Assembly (NCBI RefSeq): GCF_003703975.1
Contig: NZ_QTJY01000008.1
Coordinates: forward strand, 62,001 to 126,000
Reading direction: 5' to 3'
Source: Larkinella soli
GTDB taxonomy: Bacteria > Bacteroidota > Bacteroidia > Cytophagales > Spirosomataceae
Length of the DNA: 64,000 nucleotides
Shown: in pieces, positions 40,291 through 49,997 of the stretch
How the letters are laid out: the number at the start of each line of letters is the position of its first letter
Position numbering within the stretch: the stretch's first letter is position 1
The notes under the pieces: generated by a model
What the model was told of the DNA's origin: nothing
Seen by the model: only the letters and a program-made list of their open reading frames with translations
Databases searched by the model: none
Made by a program: the position numbers and the translations under genes

Positions 40291-42036
40291 TCAATAGCCC
40301 GGGTTCTGCGGGAATTTGGAAGGCCCGCCGGCGGAGCGGTCGATCTGATCCTGGGGAATGGGCCGCAGGTTGTGGAACTCTTTTACGTTGGGAGCACCAT
40401 CGGGGTTGTATTTCTTGACCCGGTCGACCAGCACGCCCCAGCGCTTGAGGTCGAACCAGCGGTGCATTTCACCGGCCAGTTCGCGTTCGCGTTCTTCCAT
40501 GATGAACTCCATCGTGGCCTGGGCCGCCGTGATCTCCATGTCTTTTTCCTTGCCCGGCCAGGCGGCCCGGCGACGAACTGCGTTGATGAACGGCACCGCA
40601 TCGGCGGCCTTGCCCTGCTTGATCAGAGCCTCGGCGGCCAGAAGGTGGGTTTCGGCCAGACGGAACATGATGAAGTCACGGCTGCCCGGCTCGTAGGTAC
40701 GGTCCGGACGCAAAGGGTCGAGGAATTTCTGAAGAACCGGGAAGAGGTTGGCCCGGTAGAGGCTCGGCACCAGCACCTGGTACTTCTTGGCGGCCCGCTG
40801 TTCACGCGTCCATTCGACCCCCGGAATGTAGATGGTCGTATCGCCGGAGGCAAACGTCAGGGTCTTCTTCGTATCGTCGAAGATCGGCGTCGTGTAGGTT
40901 CCGGGCCGGTTGCTCAGCCAGGTATCCTTGTAGGTTTTCTTGTAACGGGAATCCTTCGCCCGGTCGGCCGGATTGAAGACCACGTTCAACATGTAGTCGG
41001 TCGGCCGGAAGCGTTTGAAGGGGCGGCCGTTGAGCACGTCGCGCTGCATACCGGCCTGGGTGTCGTATTCCATCCCGAAATACAGGTGGGTCTGGTTCCC
41101 GTTGATCGTCACCGTGCTGGTCGTCGTGCTGTTAAAACCGGTTCCGATGTTGGTGATCGGCTCGGAGGTGTACTGGGTGGCGAAGATCAGCTCGTTGTTC
41201 ACCTCCCCTGCGCCCTGCGAGAACACACTGGCGAAATCGGGCAGCAGGCTGAAGCTGTAATTTTTGATGACGTTCTGCGCGTAGGTGGCGGCTTTGGCGA
41301 AATCGTCGGCCGCAGCGGCATCCTTATCCGTTCCTTTGGTCAGATACACTTTGGCCAGCAGGTGTTCGGCTGCGGCCTTGTGGACCCGGCCCTGGTCACC
41401 GCCGGTCGGAACGGCCGTCGGCAGGTCGGTCAGGGAGCCTTCCAGGTCGGCGATGATCTGGGCGTAGATGTCCTTCACCGGCGCCCGGCTGAACTCCTTG
41501 GTCGGTGTGAGGTTGCCTTTGGTCAGCAACGCCACCGGCCCGAACATCTGCACCAGGATGAAATAGTGGTGTCCGCGCAGGAATTTCAGTTCGGCCACCC
41601 GACGCTTCTTGAGGGCGGGGTCCAGTCCGGTGATGGATTCGGAGGCATCCAGCGCCACGTTGATCGTGTTGATTGCAATGTAGAAGGCGTTCCAGATGTT
41701 GTTGGTGATCGACAGGCGACCGTCGATCTGCGAAGTATACTGGTTAACAAACTTGAAGCTTCCGTCTGCGCCCATCGTGTAGGTGTCCGTACCGAAAACG
41801 GTCAGCGTCATGGCGTCTTCCCGGCCGTAATATTCGCGCAGGGAAGCGTAGGCGGCTTTCACGACGGCTTCAAACCCGTTGGGGGTAGAAGCATACTGGC
41901 TACCGACCTGCGAAACGGGAACCTCCTGGAGCAGGTCCTTACAGCTGCTGGTGCCGATCAGCAAAGCGCCTAAAACGAGGCAGGATTTGGTGATCTTGCG
42001 GGAAAATGAATGATATCGTTTCATATTCGAATTCAT
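40291..42036 (-). CDS. SusD/RagB family surface glycan-binding lipoprotein
   Basis: 581 aa. N-terminus with a lipobox (LGALLIGTSSCKDLLQ). The N-terminal SusD-like and C-terminal RagB/SusD domains are present: ASTPNGFEAVVKAAYASLRE, AELKFLRGHHYFILVQMFGPV, RDFIMFRLAETHLLAAEALIK, FIMEERERELAGEMHRWFDL. It forms the lid of the SusC transporter and captures glycan. An ATG 12 bases further in (42024, MKRYHSF) is equally plausible. It directly follows SusC by 20 bases. Confidence 0.96.
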   Translation of the reverse strand: MNSNMKRYHSFSRKITKSCLVLGALLIGTSSCKDLLQEVPVSQVGSQYASTPNGFEAVVKAAYASLREYYGREDAMTLTVFGTDTYTMGADGSFKFVNQYTSQIDGRLSITNNIWNAFYIAINTINVALDASESITGLDPALKKRRVAELKFLRGHHYFILVQMFGPVALLTKGNLTPTKEFSRAPVKDIYAQIIADLEGSLTDLPTAVPTGGDQGRVHKAAAEHLLAKVYLTKGTDKDAAAADDFAKAATYAQNVIKNYSFSLLPDFASVFSQGAGEVNNELIFATQYTSEPITNIGTGFNSTTTSTVTINGNQTHLYFGMEYDTQAGMQRDVLNGRPFKRFRPTDYMLNVVFNPADRAKDSRYKKTYKDTWLSNRPGTYTTPIFDDTKKTLTFASGDTTIYIPGVEWTREQRAAKKYQVLVPSLYRANLFPVLQKFLDPLRPDRTYEPGSRDFIMFRLAETHLLAAEALIKQGKAADAVPFINAVRRRAAWPGKEKDMEITAAQATMEFIMEERERELAGEMHRWFDLKRWGVLVDRVKKYNPDGAPNVKEFHNLRPIPQDQIDRSAGGPSKFPQNPGY

Positions 42037-42056
42037 CTTTGTCGGTCTGATTTCAC

Positions 42057-45000
42057 TTAAAATTTCAGGTTGATCCCAAAGGTAGTCTGCCGAACGGCGG
42101 GCGACTGGTCGGCGTTGACGTCACCGTCCGTTTCGCTGTCGATCCCCTTGTATTTCGTCCGGTATTCGGAGAAGATAAAGGGCTGCTGGATACTGGCGAA
42201 AACCCGCAGGCCACCCAGTTTCAGGCGATCGGAAATCTTGGAAGGCAGGTTATACCCGACGTTGATGTTCCGGATTTTCACAAACGTACCGTCGAAATAC
42301 AGCAGCGTCGAGCGGAACGGCGGGAACTCCTGGTTCTTGTTGGGCCGCGGGAATTCGTTGGTCGGGTTGTTCGCCGACCAGTAGTCGACATCGAGGCTGT
42401 TGTACCGGCCGGCCAGCGTCAGGAAGTCCTGGTGGAAAATACTCCGGAACATGTATCCGACACGGGCGAAGACGAAGAACGAAAGGTCGAAGCCCTTGAA
42501 TTCGAAGCGGTTGGTGATACCGGCGCTCCATTTCGGCACCTGCGATCCGAGGATGACGCGGTCGGCCGGGTCGATTTTCCCGTCACCGTTGGTATCCTGG
42601 ATTTTGATCTGGCCTACGGCGCTCTGGTAGCGTTTGGCCTCGTCGGCTTCGTTGGTCTGCCAGATGCCGATCTTCTTGTAGTCGAAATAAGCCGTCAGCG
42701 GCTGGCCGATGAAGCGGGAGTTCCCGACGTCGTCCACCTTGCCGTTGAACAGTTCGAGGATGGATTCCCGGTTGCGGGTAAACTGGAGGTCGGTCGTCCA
42801 GCGGAAACCGCCGGGGGCATCCACGTTCACCGTCGACAGCGTCAGTTCGATCCCCTGGTTGCGGGTCTTCCCGACGTTGCGCAGTACGCGGTCGAACCCG
42901 CTCGTCAGCGGCAGCTGGTCGAACAGCAGCAGGTCGCGGGTGTCGGCGCGGTAGTATTCCAGCGAACCGGATACCCGTCCACGGAACAGGCTGAAATCCA
43001 GACCGATGTTGCCTGTGGTGGTGGTTTCCCACTTCAGGTCCGGGTTGCTGATGGTGAACGGCCGGTACCCGAAGGCGCCGGTGCTGCCGAAGGCGTAGGT
43101 CGTCCGCGCCAGCTGGGCCTGCGTCTGATAGGGGTCGATGGCCGTGCTTCCGATGGTGCCGTAGCTGGCCCGCAGTTTCAGGTTGTCGATCCAGGTAACC
43201 GGTTTCAGGAACGATTCGTTGCTGATGTTCCAGCCGATGGCCGCCGAGGGAAAGAAACCGTATTTGGTGTTTTCACCGAACCGCGACGATCCGTCGTAGC
43301 GGGCCGTCAGCGTCAGCAGGTACTTGTCGTTGTAATCGTAGTTGACGCGGCCCATGTAGGAGTTCAGCACCCAACGGCGGACGTTACTGCCGACGCTGTT
43401 GATCAGCGACGCCTGGCCCAGGTTATAAAACTGCTGGGATTCGGCCGGAATGCCGGTCACGTCGATCTGGTTGGTTTCGTAATCGTCTTTCTGCACGGAC
43501 TGGAGCGCCGTAAAATTCAGGTTGTGGACCTGCTTGAACGTTTTGGAATAGGTCAGGATGTTCTCCAGCGTCCAGTTGAACTGGTATTCGTTGAAGGAGA
43601 AGGCGGTCGGGTCGGCACCCCGGCGGGCGTTGGTCTGGCTGCCCACGAACCGGCCTACCCGGCGGTTGGTCAGGTCCGGGCCGAAGTTGACGCGGTATTT
43701 CAGACCGTCGATGATGTTCCACTCGCCGTAGAGGCTGTTGAAGATCCGCATCCGCTTGGTCAGGTCGATCTGCGCCCCCGGAATGATCTCGGCGATGGGG
43801 TTCGTCCGCAGCCCGTCCTGGGTGGGCAGGAAGATCAGGTTGCCCTGGTCGTCATACGGTTTTCCGAGCGGGTTTTCGGCGTAGGAGCCGCCCAGCGGGT
43901 TGAAGTTCTCGCCGTTGCGGAGGCTGTATACCCCGAGCGTGGAGGTCCCGATTTTGATCTTCGGGCTAATCTGGTGGTCGAGGTTGACGCGGAAGGTATA
44001 GCGCGTAAAGTCCTGATTCTTGACGATCCCTACGTCCTTGAAGTAGTTGCCGGAAATGGCGAACTGCGTTTTTTCACTGCCGCCCTGCACCCCGATCTGG
44101 TGGCTCTGGATGTTGCCCTGGCGAAGCAGGTACGACTGATAGTCGGTGGTCCGGTTCTTGGCGATCCCGTCCAGTTCGACGGCCTCGAACAGTTTGGCGT
44201 CCGCAGCCGCATCGACCCCGGCCGGGTATTCATTGACGGCCCGGCGCGACTCCCGTTTGTATTCGGCAAACTCCGGCCCGTTCATGACGTCGATCTGCCC
44301 CAGGCGGTCCGAGATCCCGTAATAACCGTCATAGCTGACGACGGTCTTGCCCGGCTTGCCCCGCTTGGTGGTGATCAGCACGACCCCGTTCGACCCCCGC
44401 GACCCGTAGATGGCCGTGGCCGAAGCGTCTTTCAGGACTTCCATGGAGGCAATGTCGTTCGGGTTGATGTCGTCGATGCTGCCCGCCAGCGGAATTCCGT
44501 CCACGACGTACAGCGGGTCGTTGGAGGCATTGATCGACCGGCGGCCGCGAATCCGCACCGTCGGACCGGCGCCCGGCTTGCTGCTGTTCTGGACCACGTC
44601 CACCCCGGCGGCCCGGCCCTGCAGTGCCTGGCGGGCGTTCGTGATGGGCAGTTCGGCGATTTCCTTCGAGCCGACCGAGGAGATGGCCCCCGTCAGCTGG
44701 CTCTTCTTCTGCGTACCGTAACCGACCACCACGACTTCCGTCAGCGAACGGGTATCCACCGCCAGTTTGAGGTCGATGGTGCTGCGGTTTCCGACCGTCA
44801 CTTCCTGAGGCAGAAAGCCGACCGAGGAGAACACCAGCACCGCCTGGTCGTTGGGCACCGCCAGCCGGTATTGGCCTTCGGCGTCGGTCGTGGTGCCGCG
44901 GGTCGTTCCCTTGACGGCGATGTTGACGCCGGGCAGGGCGTTGTTATCTTCGGAAGAAACGACCCGGCCCGATACCGTGCGCTCCTGGACGGCCGGCGCG

Positions 45001-45452
45001 GAAGCTGCCGTGCCGGTCGATACGAAGGGCTGGGGCGCCACCGAGGCTACCGCCGAACCGGTCGAGGCCAGGGGTTCCGAAACGGCCTGTTTCGGGGCTG
45101 AGACCACAAAAACGCCCTCCTTAATTTTTTCAACTTTCAGATTCAGAGGAACCAGCAATTTGCTCAGTGTGCTTTCTACGTCCTGTCCGGGCGCAAACTG
45201 GGCGGGGACTTCCAGGCCGCCGATGAGACGGGCGTTGTAGAGGATGTGAACCCCATGACGCGATTCCAGATCGCGGAGGTACTGTTTCAGCGTCTGGGCG
45301 CCTTTCGGGTTTTCGGCCCGCTTTTGAAGGCTTGTTGCGGCCTGCGCCTGCGGACCTCCCGTAAGAAGCCCCGCCAGACCGCACGCTGCCAGCCGAACTA
45401 ACATAGTAGTTCTATTGGGCATAGCGAATGAATAGGTAGTAAGGTTACTCAT
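42057..45452 (-). CDS. SusC/RagA TonB-linked outer-membrane transporter with STN domain
   Basis: 1131 aa. Signal region to about residue 38, then an STN domain (about 45-110; LKQYLRDLESRHGVHILYN) used to signal to FecR-type anti-sigma factors. A carboxypeptidase-D-like plug extension follows (RTVSGRVVSSEDNNALPGVN), then TEVVVVGYGTQKKSQLTGAI, the plug (LQGRAAGVDVVQ, DPLYVVDGIPLAGS) and the 22-strand barrel. The STN domain and the adjacent FecR gene indicate substrate-sensing trans-envelope control. An internal ATG at 45422 is an alternative start. Confidence 0.96.
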   Translation of the reverse strand: MSNLTTYSFAMPNRTTMLVRLAACGLAGLLTGGPQAQAATSLQKRAENPKGAQTLKQYLRDLESRHGVHILYNARLIGGLEVPAQFAPGQDVESTLSKLLVPLNLKVEKIKEGVFVVSAPKQAVSEPLASTGSAVASVAPQPFVSTGTAASAPAVQERTVSGRVVSSEDNNALPGVNIAVKGTTRGTTTDAEGQYRLAVPNDQAVLVFSSVGFLPQEVTVGNRSTIDLKLAVDTRSLTEVVVVGYGTQKKSQLTGAISSVGSKEIAELPITNARQALQGRAAGVDVVQNSSKPGAGPTVRIRGRRSINASNDPLYVVDGIPLAGSIDDINPNDIASMEVLKDASATAIYGSRGSNGVVLITTKRGKPGKTVVSYDGYYGISDRLGQIDVMNGPEFAEYKRESRRAVNEYPAGVDAAADAKLFEAVELDGIAKNRTTDYQSYLLRQGNIQSHQIGVQGGSEKTQFAISGNYFKDVGIVKNQDFTRYTFRVNLDHQISPKIKIGTSTLGVYSLRNGENFNPLGGSYAENPLGKPYDDQGNLIFLPTQDGLRTNPIAEIIPGAQIDLTKRMRIFNSLYGEWNIIDGLKYRVNFGPDLTNRRVGRFVGSQTNARRGADPTAFSFNEYQFNWTLENILTYSKTFKQVHNLNFTALQSVQKDDYETNQIDVTGIPAESQQFYNLGQASLINSVGSNVRRWVLNSYMGRVNYDYNDKYLLTLTARYDGSSRFGENTKYGFFPSAAIGWNISNESFLKPVTWIDNLKLRASYGTIGSTAIDPYQTQAQLARTTYAFGSTGAFGYRPFTISNPDLKWETTTTGNIGLDFSLFRGRVSGSLEYYRADTRDLLLFDQLPLTSGFDRVLRNVGKTRNQGIELTLSTVNVDAPGGFRWTTDLQFTRNRESILELFNGKVDDVGNSRFIGQPLTAYFDYKKIGIWQTNEADEAKRYQSAVGQIKIQDTNGDGKIDPADRVILGSQVPKWSAGITNRFEFKGFDLSFFVFARVGYMFRSIFHQDFLTLAGRYNSLDVDYWSANNPTNEFPRPNKNQEFPPFRSTLLYFDGTFVKIRNINVGYNLPSKISDRLKLGGLRVFASIQQPFIFSEYRTKYKGIDSETDGDVNADQSPAVRQTTFGINLKF

Positions 45453-45484
45453 AAGGGTTATAGAGATTGGTTGGTTAAAGCGTA

Positions 45485-46552
45485 TTACTTATCAGAAAGA
45501 AATCTGGAAGAAATAGAAACCTGAGACCCCTGGCGGGAAATCTGCAAATCGGACGAAAGGGCCAGGGCTTTCAGTAATACGTTCACGTCGTCGCTGGGCA
45601 AAGTGCCGGTCACCCGGATGGCGGCAAGCGCCGGTTTCTCGAACTTCACCGTCAAACCATACGTATTCTGAATCAATGCCGCCACCTCACTCAGGGCGGT
45701 TTCGTCAAACACCAGCTGACGCTCGGTCCAGGAGGTAAACCGGAACGGATCGACGTGTCTGCGAATCAGAGACGTCTTTTGTTCCGCCGGCTTGCGGGCC
45801 GGAATTTCGACAGCCTCTCCGGGCTTCATTTCAATGATCTGGGGACGATCATTGAACATCAGCTTGATTTTTCCGGCCGAGAGAACTACCCTCGTCCCTT
45901 CTTTCCGTTGGGAAACATTGAACCGCGTACCCTGAACCTCGACGGTCAGATTGCTGGTATGGACGCGGAACTTACTGTCCTCCCCGGAACCGTCGCGGTG
46001 GGCCACCGTAAAGTAGGCCTCCCCTTCCAGCCAGACCGCCCGCGGCACCTCTTCGGACCACACGCGGGCAAACCGGAGCCGGCTGTTGCCGTTCAGCGTG
46101 ACGAGGGTTCCGTCGGGGAGCTTTACATTTCTGGCCACGCCGAACGGGGTATGCACCGTTTCCATGGCCTGCGAACTCTGCATCCATAACACCCATCCGA
46201 TAAACAGGACGATTCCGGCAGCAGCGCTGACCCAGCGGAAGATGTACCAGTTGGTCACCCAGCTCTGCACATCCGGCTGGAGGGGCTGCAACTCGGGCAT
46301 CTCCTGAATCGACGAACGAATGCGCCCCCAGAGCGACACCACTTCATCCCCTTCCAGGCCCCGGGTAGCCGGCCGTGACGCCGTCATCACCAGTTCCCGG
46401 GCCTCTTCCACCTCCTCGGTCTTATAGGGATGGTGAGTCAGCCAACCTTCCCAGAACGCCGAAACTTCGGCGTCGTCGGGATGCTGGACCCACCGGGTGA
46501 ACAGTTCATCAGCGGCTAACTCCTCAGCAGTATAGGCGGAGAAGTGTTTCAT
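45485..46552 (-). CDS. FecR family anti-sigma factor
   Basis: 355 aa. Cytoplasmic N-terminal region (1-105) for sigma binding, one membrane helix (about 106-128; WVSAAAGIVLFIGWVLWM), periplasmic FecR domain (TPFGVARNVKLPDGTLVTLN, GEAYFTVAHRD, VEVQGTRFNVS) and a C-terminal DUF4974 STN-like domain (LVFDETALSEVAALIQNTYG). It should bind the STN domain of SusC. Normally an ECF sigma gene lies just upstream; here none is present, and the next gene is a CAP-domain protein on the same strand. Confidence 0.95.
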   Translation of the reverse strand: MKHFSAYTAEELAADELFTRWVQHPDDAEVSAFWEGWLTHHPYKTEEVEEARELVMTASRPATRGLEGDEVVSLWGRIRSSIQEMPELQPLQPDVQSWVTNWYIFRWVSAAAGIVLFIGWVLWMQSSQAMETVHTPFGVARNVKLPDGTLVTLNGNSRLRFARVWSEEVPRAVWLEGEAYFTVAHRDGSGEDSKFRVHTSNLTVEVQGTRFNVSQRKEGTRVVLSAGKIKLMFNDRPQIIEMKPGEAVEIPARKPAEQKTSLIRRHVDPFRFTSWTERQLVFDETALSEVAALIQNTYGLTVKFEKPALAAIRVTGTLPSDDVNVLLKALALSSDLQISRQGSQVSISSRFLSDK

Positions 46553-46747
46553 TTAGTATTATTTGCAGATAAAGTTTACCGTAAAAGCGGGGTCGGTTTC
46601 GGTTCTACTTGCCGTGCTTTGAATTTCCCGCATAAGTATCTTTTGAATTTTTTTCATGCAACCCATGCAACAAATGCCGGGTCAGAAGGGCCAAAAAGAG
46701 CCTTTTTCAAAAATCTACTTAAGTAAAACCGCTGTATCCCGATTTTT

Positions 46748-47662
46748 TTATTTACGGCTTCCGGTAACCGGTGACGGCAGCGTCGGGACCGGAACGGTAT
46801 AGGGGCAGTCGGGCGCCGGGTCGGCAATATTCATCACCACCACATGGCCCGCTTTCCGGTAGCCGGGCAGGTTGGAGCAGGGCCGGTAGCCGGCCACGGA
46901 GGAAATGCCGATCCCCAGGAAACCCTCCGAACCGGGGGTGCCGCGGTCATTGCGGAAGCCCTGCCCGCCCGACGCATCCCGGTTCTGAATCAGAATGGTT
47001 TCCCGATGCCCCCAGGCCGAGGAAGCGTCCTGATACAGCCACGAAAACAGGGCCTGCTCGATCAGAAAGGCGGGGGGCCGGAGAACCGGCAGGTCCGACG
47101 AATAGAAGCAGAACATGTAGATGTTTTCGGCCCGGGCCATGAATTGGTAGCAGTTGCCGCCGTAGACCGACTGGGCGGTGATGCGTTTGAGAGCGTCGCG
47201 GCCGTTGTGGCTCGTATGGCCGAAAAACTGGTGGCGGGTCATGTCGCCGGCATGGGCTTCGGCCACCGCGTTGAGGTGGGTTTCGAGCCCTTCGAGCGGC
47301 AGGGTGCGGAGGGAACCGGTGCCGTAATCGGCGCCGTTCCGAATGGTCCGCTCCTGATTGATCAGGAAAAGGGCCCGTTCTGACTCGGAAGCCTTTGCGT
47401 ATCCCTCCGGTAACGTAAGCTGTCCGAGGCTGTTGGGCGGCAGCTTCATCTGTTTCTCCTCCTGACGGCGAGCGAAATTGAAGGCGCTGATCACCTGTTC
47501 GGCCGTTTCAAAGACCGGGTAACCCGTCGGAGAACTGGTGTATTCCGGCGTACCGGGCAGCCGGACGTCGGAGCGAAGATTTTTCGGTGCCTGGGCTGTT
47601 ACCTTCCCGTTCGTGAAAAGCAGCAGCGCCCAAAGCACATGCATGAAACCAGACCTTAACAT
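46748..47662 (-). CDS. CAP-domain (SCP-like) secreted protein
   Basis: 304 aa with a signal peptide (FMHVLWALLLFTNGKVTAQ); an internal ATG at 47644 could also start it. The CAP domain (about 95-290) has AEAHAGDMTRHQFFGHTSHN with the paired His/Glu pattern, EENI-like RAENIYMFC, and a late AGHVVVMNIADP strand. An inserted segment (FLIEQALFSWLYQDASSAWGH) carries the WGHRETIL motif. Bacterial CAP proteins are secreted with mostly unknown roles. Between it and FecR lie 195 bases with no recognisable feature. Confidence 0.85.
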   Translation of the reverse strand: MLRSGFMHVLWALLLFTNGKVTAQAPKNLRSDVRLPGTPEYTSSPTGYPVFETAEQVISAFNFARRQEEKQMKLPPNSLGQLTLPEGYAKASESERALFLINQERTIRNGADYGTGSLRTLPLEGLETHLNAVAEAHAGDMTRHQFFGHTSHNGRDALKRITAQSVYGGNCYQFMARAENIYMFCFYSSDLPVLRPPAFLIEQALFSWLYQDASSAWGHRETILIQNRDASGGQGFRNDRGTPGSEGFLGIGISSVAGYRPCSNLPGYRKAGHVVVMNIADPAPDCPYTVPVPTLPSPVTGSRK

Positions 47663-47799
47663 CCTCTAAAAATAGACAAAGGGCCGAAAGATCACAACGA
47701 CCCCGTGGAAAAGTCGCTTCCTAAACTTTCTGACATTTTTTCAATTTTTTCAGAAAGAAATACTATTTTTAAACTTCAACTCCCCTAACCGGTCATTTC

Positions 47800-49500
47800 A
47801 TGAAGACACTACGTTCTGACCTTCAGACTGGGCGTACTCTCATCGATTACTTTTTCTACTGGGAGAAACAGCAGCCCGATAAAGTCTATCTGCGCCAGCC
47901 GATCGGCGATCATTATCAGGACTTTACCTGGAGCGAGGTCGGCCGGCTGGCCCGGACGCTGGCCACGTATCTGAATTCACTGGGCCTACCGCCCCGAAGC
48001 CATATCGGTCTTCTGTCCCGGAACTGCGCCCATTGGATCATCGCCGATCTGGCGATCCTCCTCAGCGGCCACGTTTCCGTTCCCTTTTATCCGACACTGA
48101 ACCCGGACCAGCTTCGGACGCTGCTCGACCACAGCGACTGCCGGCTGCTGTTTGTCGGGAAGCTCGATCACTGGCCCGTGATCCGGGCCGGAATCCCGGA
48201 CGGCCTGCCCTGCGTGGCCTTCCCGGAGTCCGTCGCACCGGGCCTTGCTCCGGAGGAAGGGCTTACGCGCTGGGAAGAAATCCTGGGGCGATTCGAACCC
48301 ATGACCGACAATCCGCTGCCGCATCCCGAAGACCTGTTTACGATCATCTATACATCCGGCACCTCCGGCAACCCGAAAGGGGTCATGATGGATTACAAAG
48401 CCATGGTCAGCGCCATCGATCATACCATTCCGATGATGCGCCACGACCTGCCGGACCCACGCTTTTTTTCCTACCTGCCGCTCTGTCACATCGCCGAACG
48501 CAGCCTGACCGAGGCCAACAGCATGATTACGGGCGGAACGGTCTATTTCTCCGAGTCGCTCGAACGGTTTCCTGCCAACCTGGTGGCCGCCCGCCCGACC
48601 CACTTTCTGGCCGTGCCGCGGATCTGGTCGAAATTTCAGCAGAATATTCTGGCCCGGGTTTCCCAGCAGAAACTCGATCAGCTGCTTCAGATTCCGATCG
48701 TTTCGGGGCTGGTGAAGCGGAGCATCCGCCAGTCGCTGGGTCTGAACGACGCCCGGCTGATCCTGACCGGGGCTGCACCCATGCCCGTGTCGCTGATCCG
48801 ATGGTTCCGTAAACTCGGCATCGTGATCCAGGAAGCTTACGGAATGACCGAAAACCTCGGGGCCATTTCGATGATGCCGCCCGACGAAATCCGCGACGGC
48901 ACCGTCGGAAAACCGTATGGGGGTGTGGAAGTGAAGATCGACCCGGCTACGGGCGAGGTGCTGACCCGCTGTGAATGGACTATGCGCGGCTATTACCGGG
49001 AACCGGAAATGACGGCGGCCGTGCTGGACCGGGACGGCTGGCTGCACACCGGCGATGCGGGCGAACTGGATGCCGACGGGTATCTGGCGATTACCGGTCG
49101 GGTAAAAGATCAGTTCAAAACCACCAAGGGCCAATATGTGGCCCCCGCCCCCATCGAACACCGGTTTGCCGACAACAATTACGTCGAACAGATCTGCATC
49201 GCGGGGCAGGAACTGCCGCAGCCGATCGCTCTCATCGTTCTTTCGGAAACCGGCCTCCGGACCGACAAGTCACTGGTGACGCAGAGTCTGGAGGAAACGC
49301 TCAACCGCCTGAACCCCCGGCTGCACACCTACGAGCGGGTGAAAAAGGCCGTCATCGTCAAGGAACCCTGGACCACCGACAACAATCTGATGACGCCGAG
49401 CCTGAAAATCCGCCGGAAGAGCATCGAATCCCGGTACCGGCCCCACCTGCAGCCCTGGTTCGAGAAGGAGGAAACCGTGATCTGGGAATCGGACCTTTAG
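47800..49500 (+). CDS. AMP-dependent acyl-CoA synthetase
   Basis: Adenylate-forming enzyme (566 aa) that activates probably long-chain fatty acids to acyl-CoA. The P-loop-like motif is TIIYTSGTSGNPKGVMMDY (about 180-198). VIQEAYGMTENLGAISM is motif A5 and GWLHTGDAGELDADGYLAI the A7 hinge region. The C-terminal lysine region is GRVKDQFKTTKGQYVAPAP, the form seen in FadD15-like long-chain ligases. Transcribed alone, with a terminator just downstream. Confidence 0.93.
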   Translation: MKTLRSDLQTGRTLIDYFFYWEKQQPDKVYLRQPIGDHYQDFTWSEVGRLARTLATYLNSLGLPPRSHIGLLSRNCAHWIIADLAILLSGHVSVPFYPTLNPDQLRTLLDHSDCRLLFVGKLDHWPVIRAGIPDGLPCVAFPESVAPGLAPEEGLTRWEEILGRFEPMTDNPLPHPEDLFTIIYTSGTSGNPKGVMMDYKAMVSAIDHTIPMMRHDLPDPRFFSYLPLCHIAERSLTEANSMITGGTVYFSESLERFPANLVAARPTHFLAVPRIWSKFQQNILARVSQQKLDQLLQIPIVSGLVKRSIRQSLGLNDARLILTGAAPMPVSLIRWFRKLGIVIQEAYGMTENLGAISMMPPDEIRDGTVGKPYGGVEVKIDPATGEVLTRCEWTMRGYYREPEMTAAVLDRDGWLHTGDAGELDADGYLAITGRVKDQFKTTKGQYVAPAPIEHRFADNNYVEQICIAGQELPQPIALIVLSETGLRTDKSLVTQSLEETLNRLNPRLHTYERVKKAVIVKEPWTTDNNLMTPSLKIRRKSIESRYRPHLQPWFEKEETVIWESDL

Positions 49501-49506
49501 AAAAAC

Positions 49507-49538
49507 AAAGACCTGCAAGCCATGCTTGCAGGTCTTTT
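49507..49538. terminator. Intrinsic terminator between convergent genes
   Basis: AAAGACCTGCAAGC (49507-49520) pairs perfectly with GCTTGCAGGTCTTT (49524-49537), loop CAT, followed by T. It lies 6 bases after the acyl-CoA synthetase stop and can also serve the minus-strand gene at 49590. Confidence 0.9.
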
Positions 49539-49589
49539 ACAAAGGACAGGAAAGGCGGTTAGTAAGGAAGCGCAGAGAGCCTCAGGGGC

Positions 49590-49997
49590 TTAGTTCCGCG
49601 CCAGGACCACACGACTTACCTGCGTTTGAATGGCGAACGACTGAGCCACCCGTTCCTTGCCGTAGGCAACTTCGATCACATATTTGCCGTCGGCCAGGTT
49701 CGACAGGTCGAATACGCGACCCAGCTGGTCTTTTTTAGACAGGGTGCCGACATACAGACGGGTGTTGGATTCGTCGGTGATCAGAACCTGGACTTTATCT
49801 TCGACCGGCTGTGCAACCGATACCTTGAACTTCAGATTACCTACTTCGCGGATGGAAACCGAGTTGGTTTTCGTTTCCGCTTTGGGACCGTCTTCTACCC
49901 GGGCAGATGCCGTTGAGGGTGCGATGGTCAGCAGACCGGCAGCGGCCAGCAGGGCCAGACCAAACCGTACGTTATTGTTGACAAAATTCGTTTTCAT
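49590..49997 (-). CDS. Small secreted protein, unrecognised
   Basis: 135 aa with a signal peptide (FGLALLAAAGLLTIAPSTASA). The mature part is a single beta-sandwich-like domain (LKFKVSVAQPVEDKVQVLI, RLYVGTLSKKDQLGRVFDL, DGKYVIEVAYGKER), similar in style to T9SS C-terminal or Fn3-like folds but lacking their motif. Function unknown. Similar short proteins are, to my knowledge, common in Spirosoma-type genomes. Confidence 0.8.
   Translation of the reverse strand: MKTNFVNNNVRFGLALLAAAGLLTIAPSTASARVEDGPKAETKTNSVSIREVGNLKFKVSVAQPVEDKVQVLITDESNTRLYVGTLSKKDQLGRVFDLSNLADGKYVIEVAYGKERVAQSFAIQTQVSRVVLARN

Noticed and set aside
42432-45101. 889-codon plus-strand frame opposite SusC
   Set aside because: GC-driven antisense frame; the minus strand encodes a full SusC with all expected domains.
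46688-46712. Possible terminator of the CAP-domain gene (AAAAAG/CTTTTT stem)
   Set aside because: The stem is only 6 weak A:T-rich pairs; not convincing.
46544-46726. 60-codon plus-strand frame upstream of FecR
   Set aside because: It overlaps the start of FecR on the other strand, has no coding character and lies in the likely promoter area.
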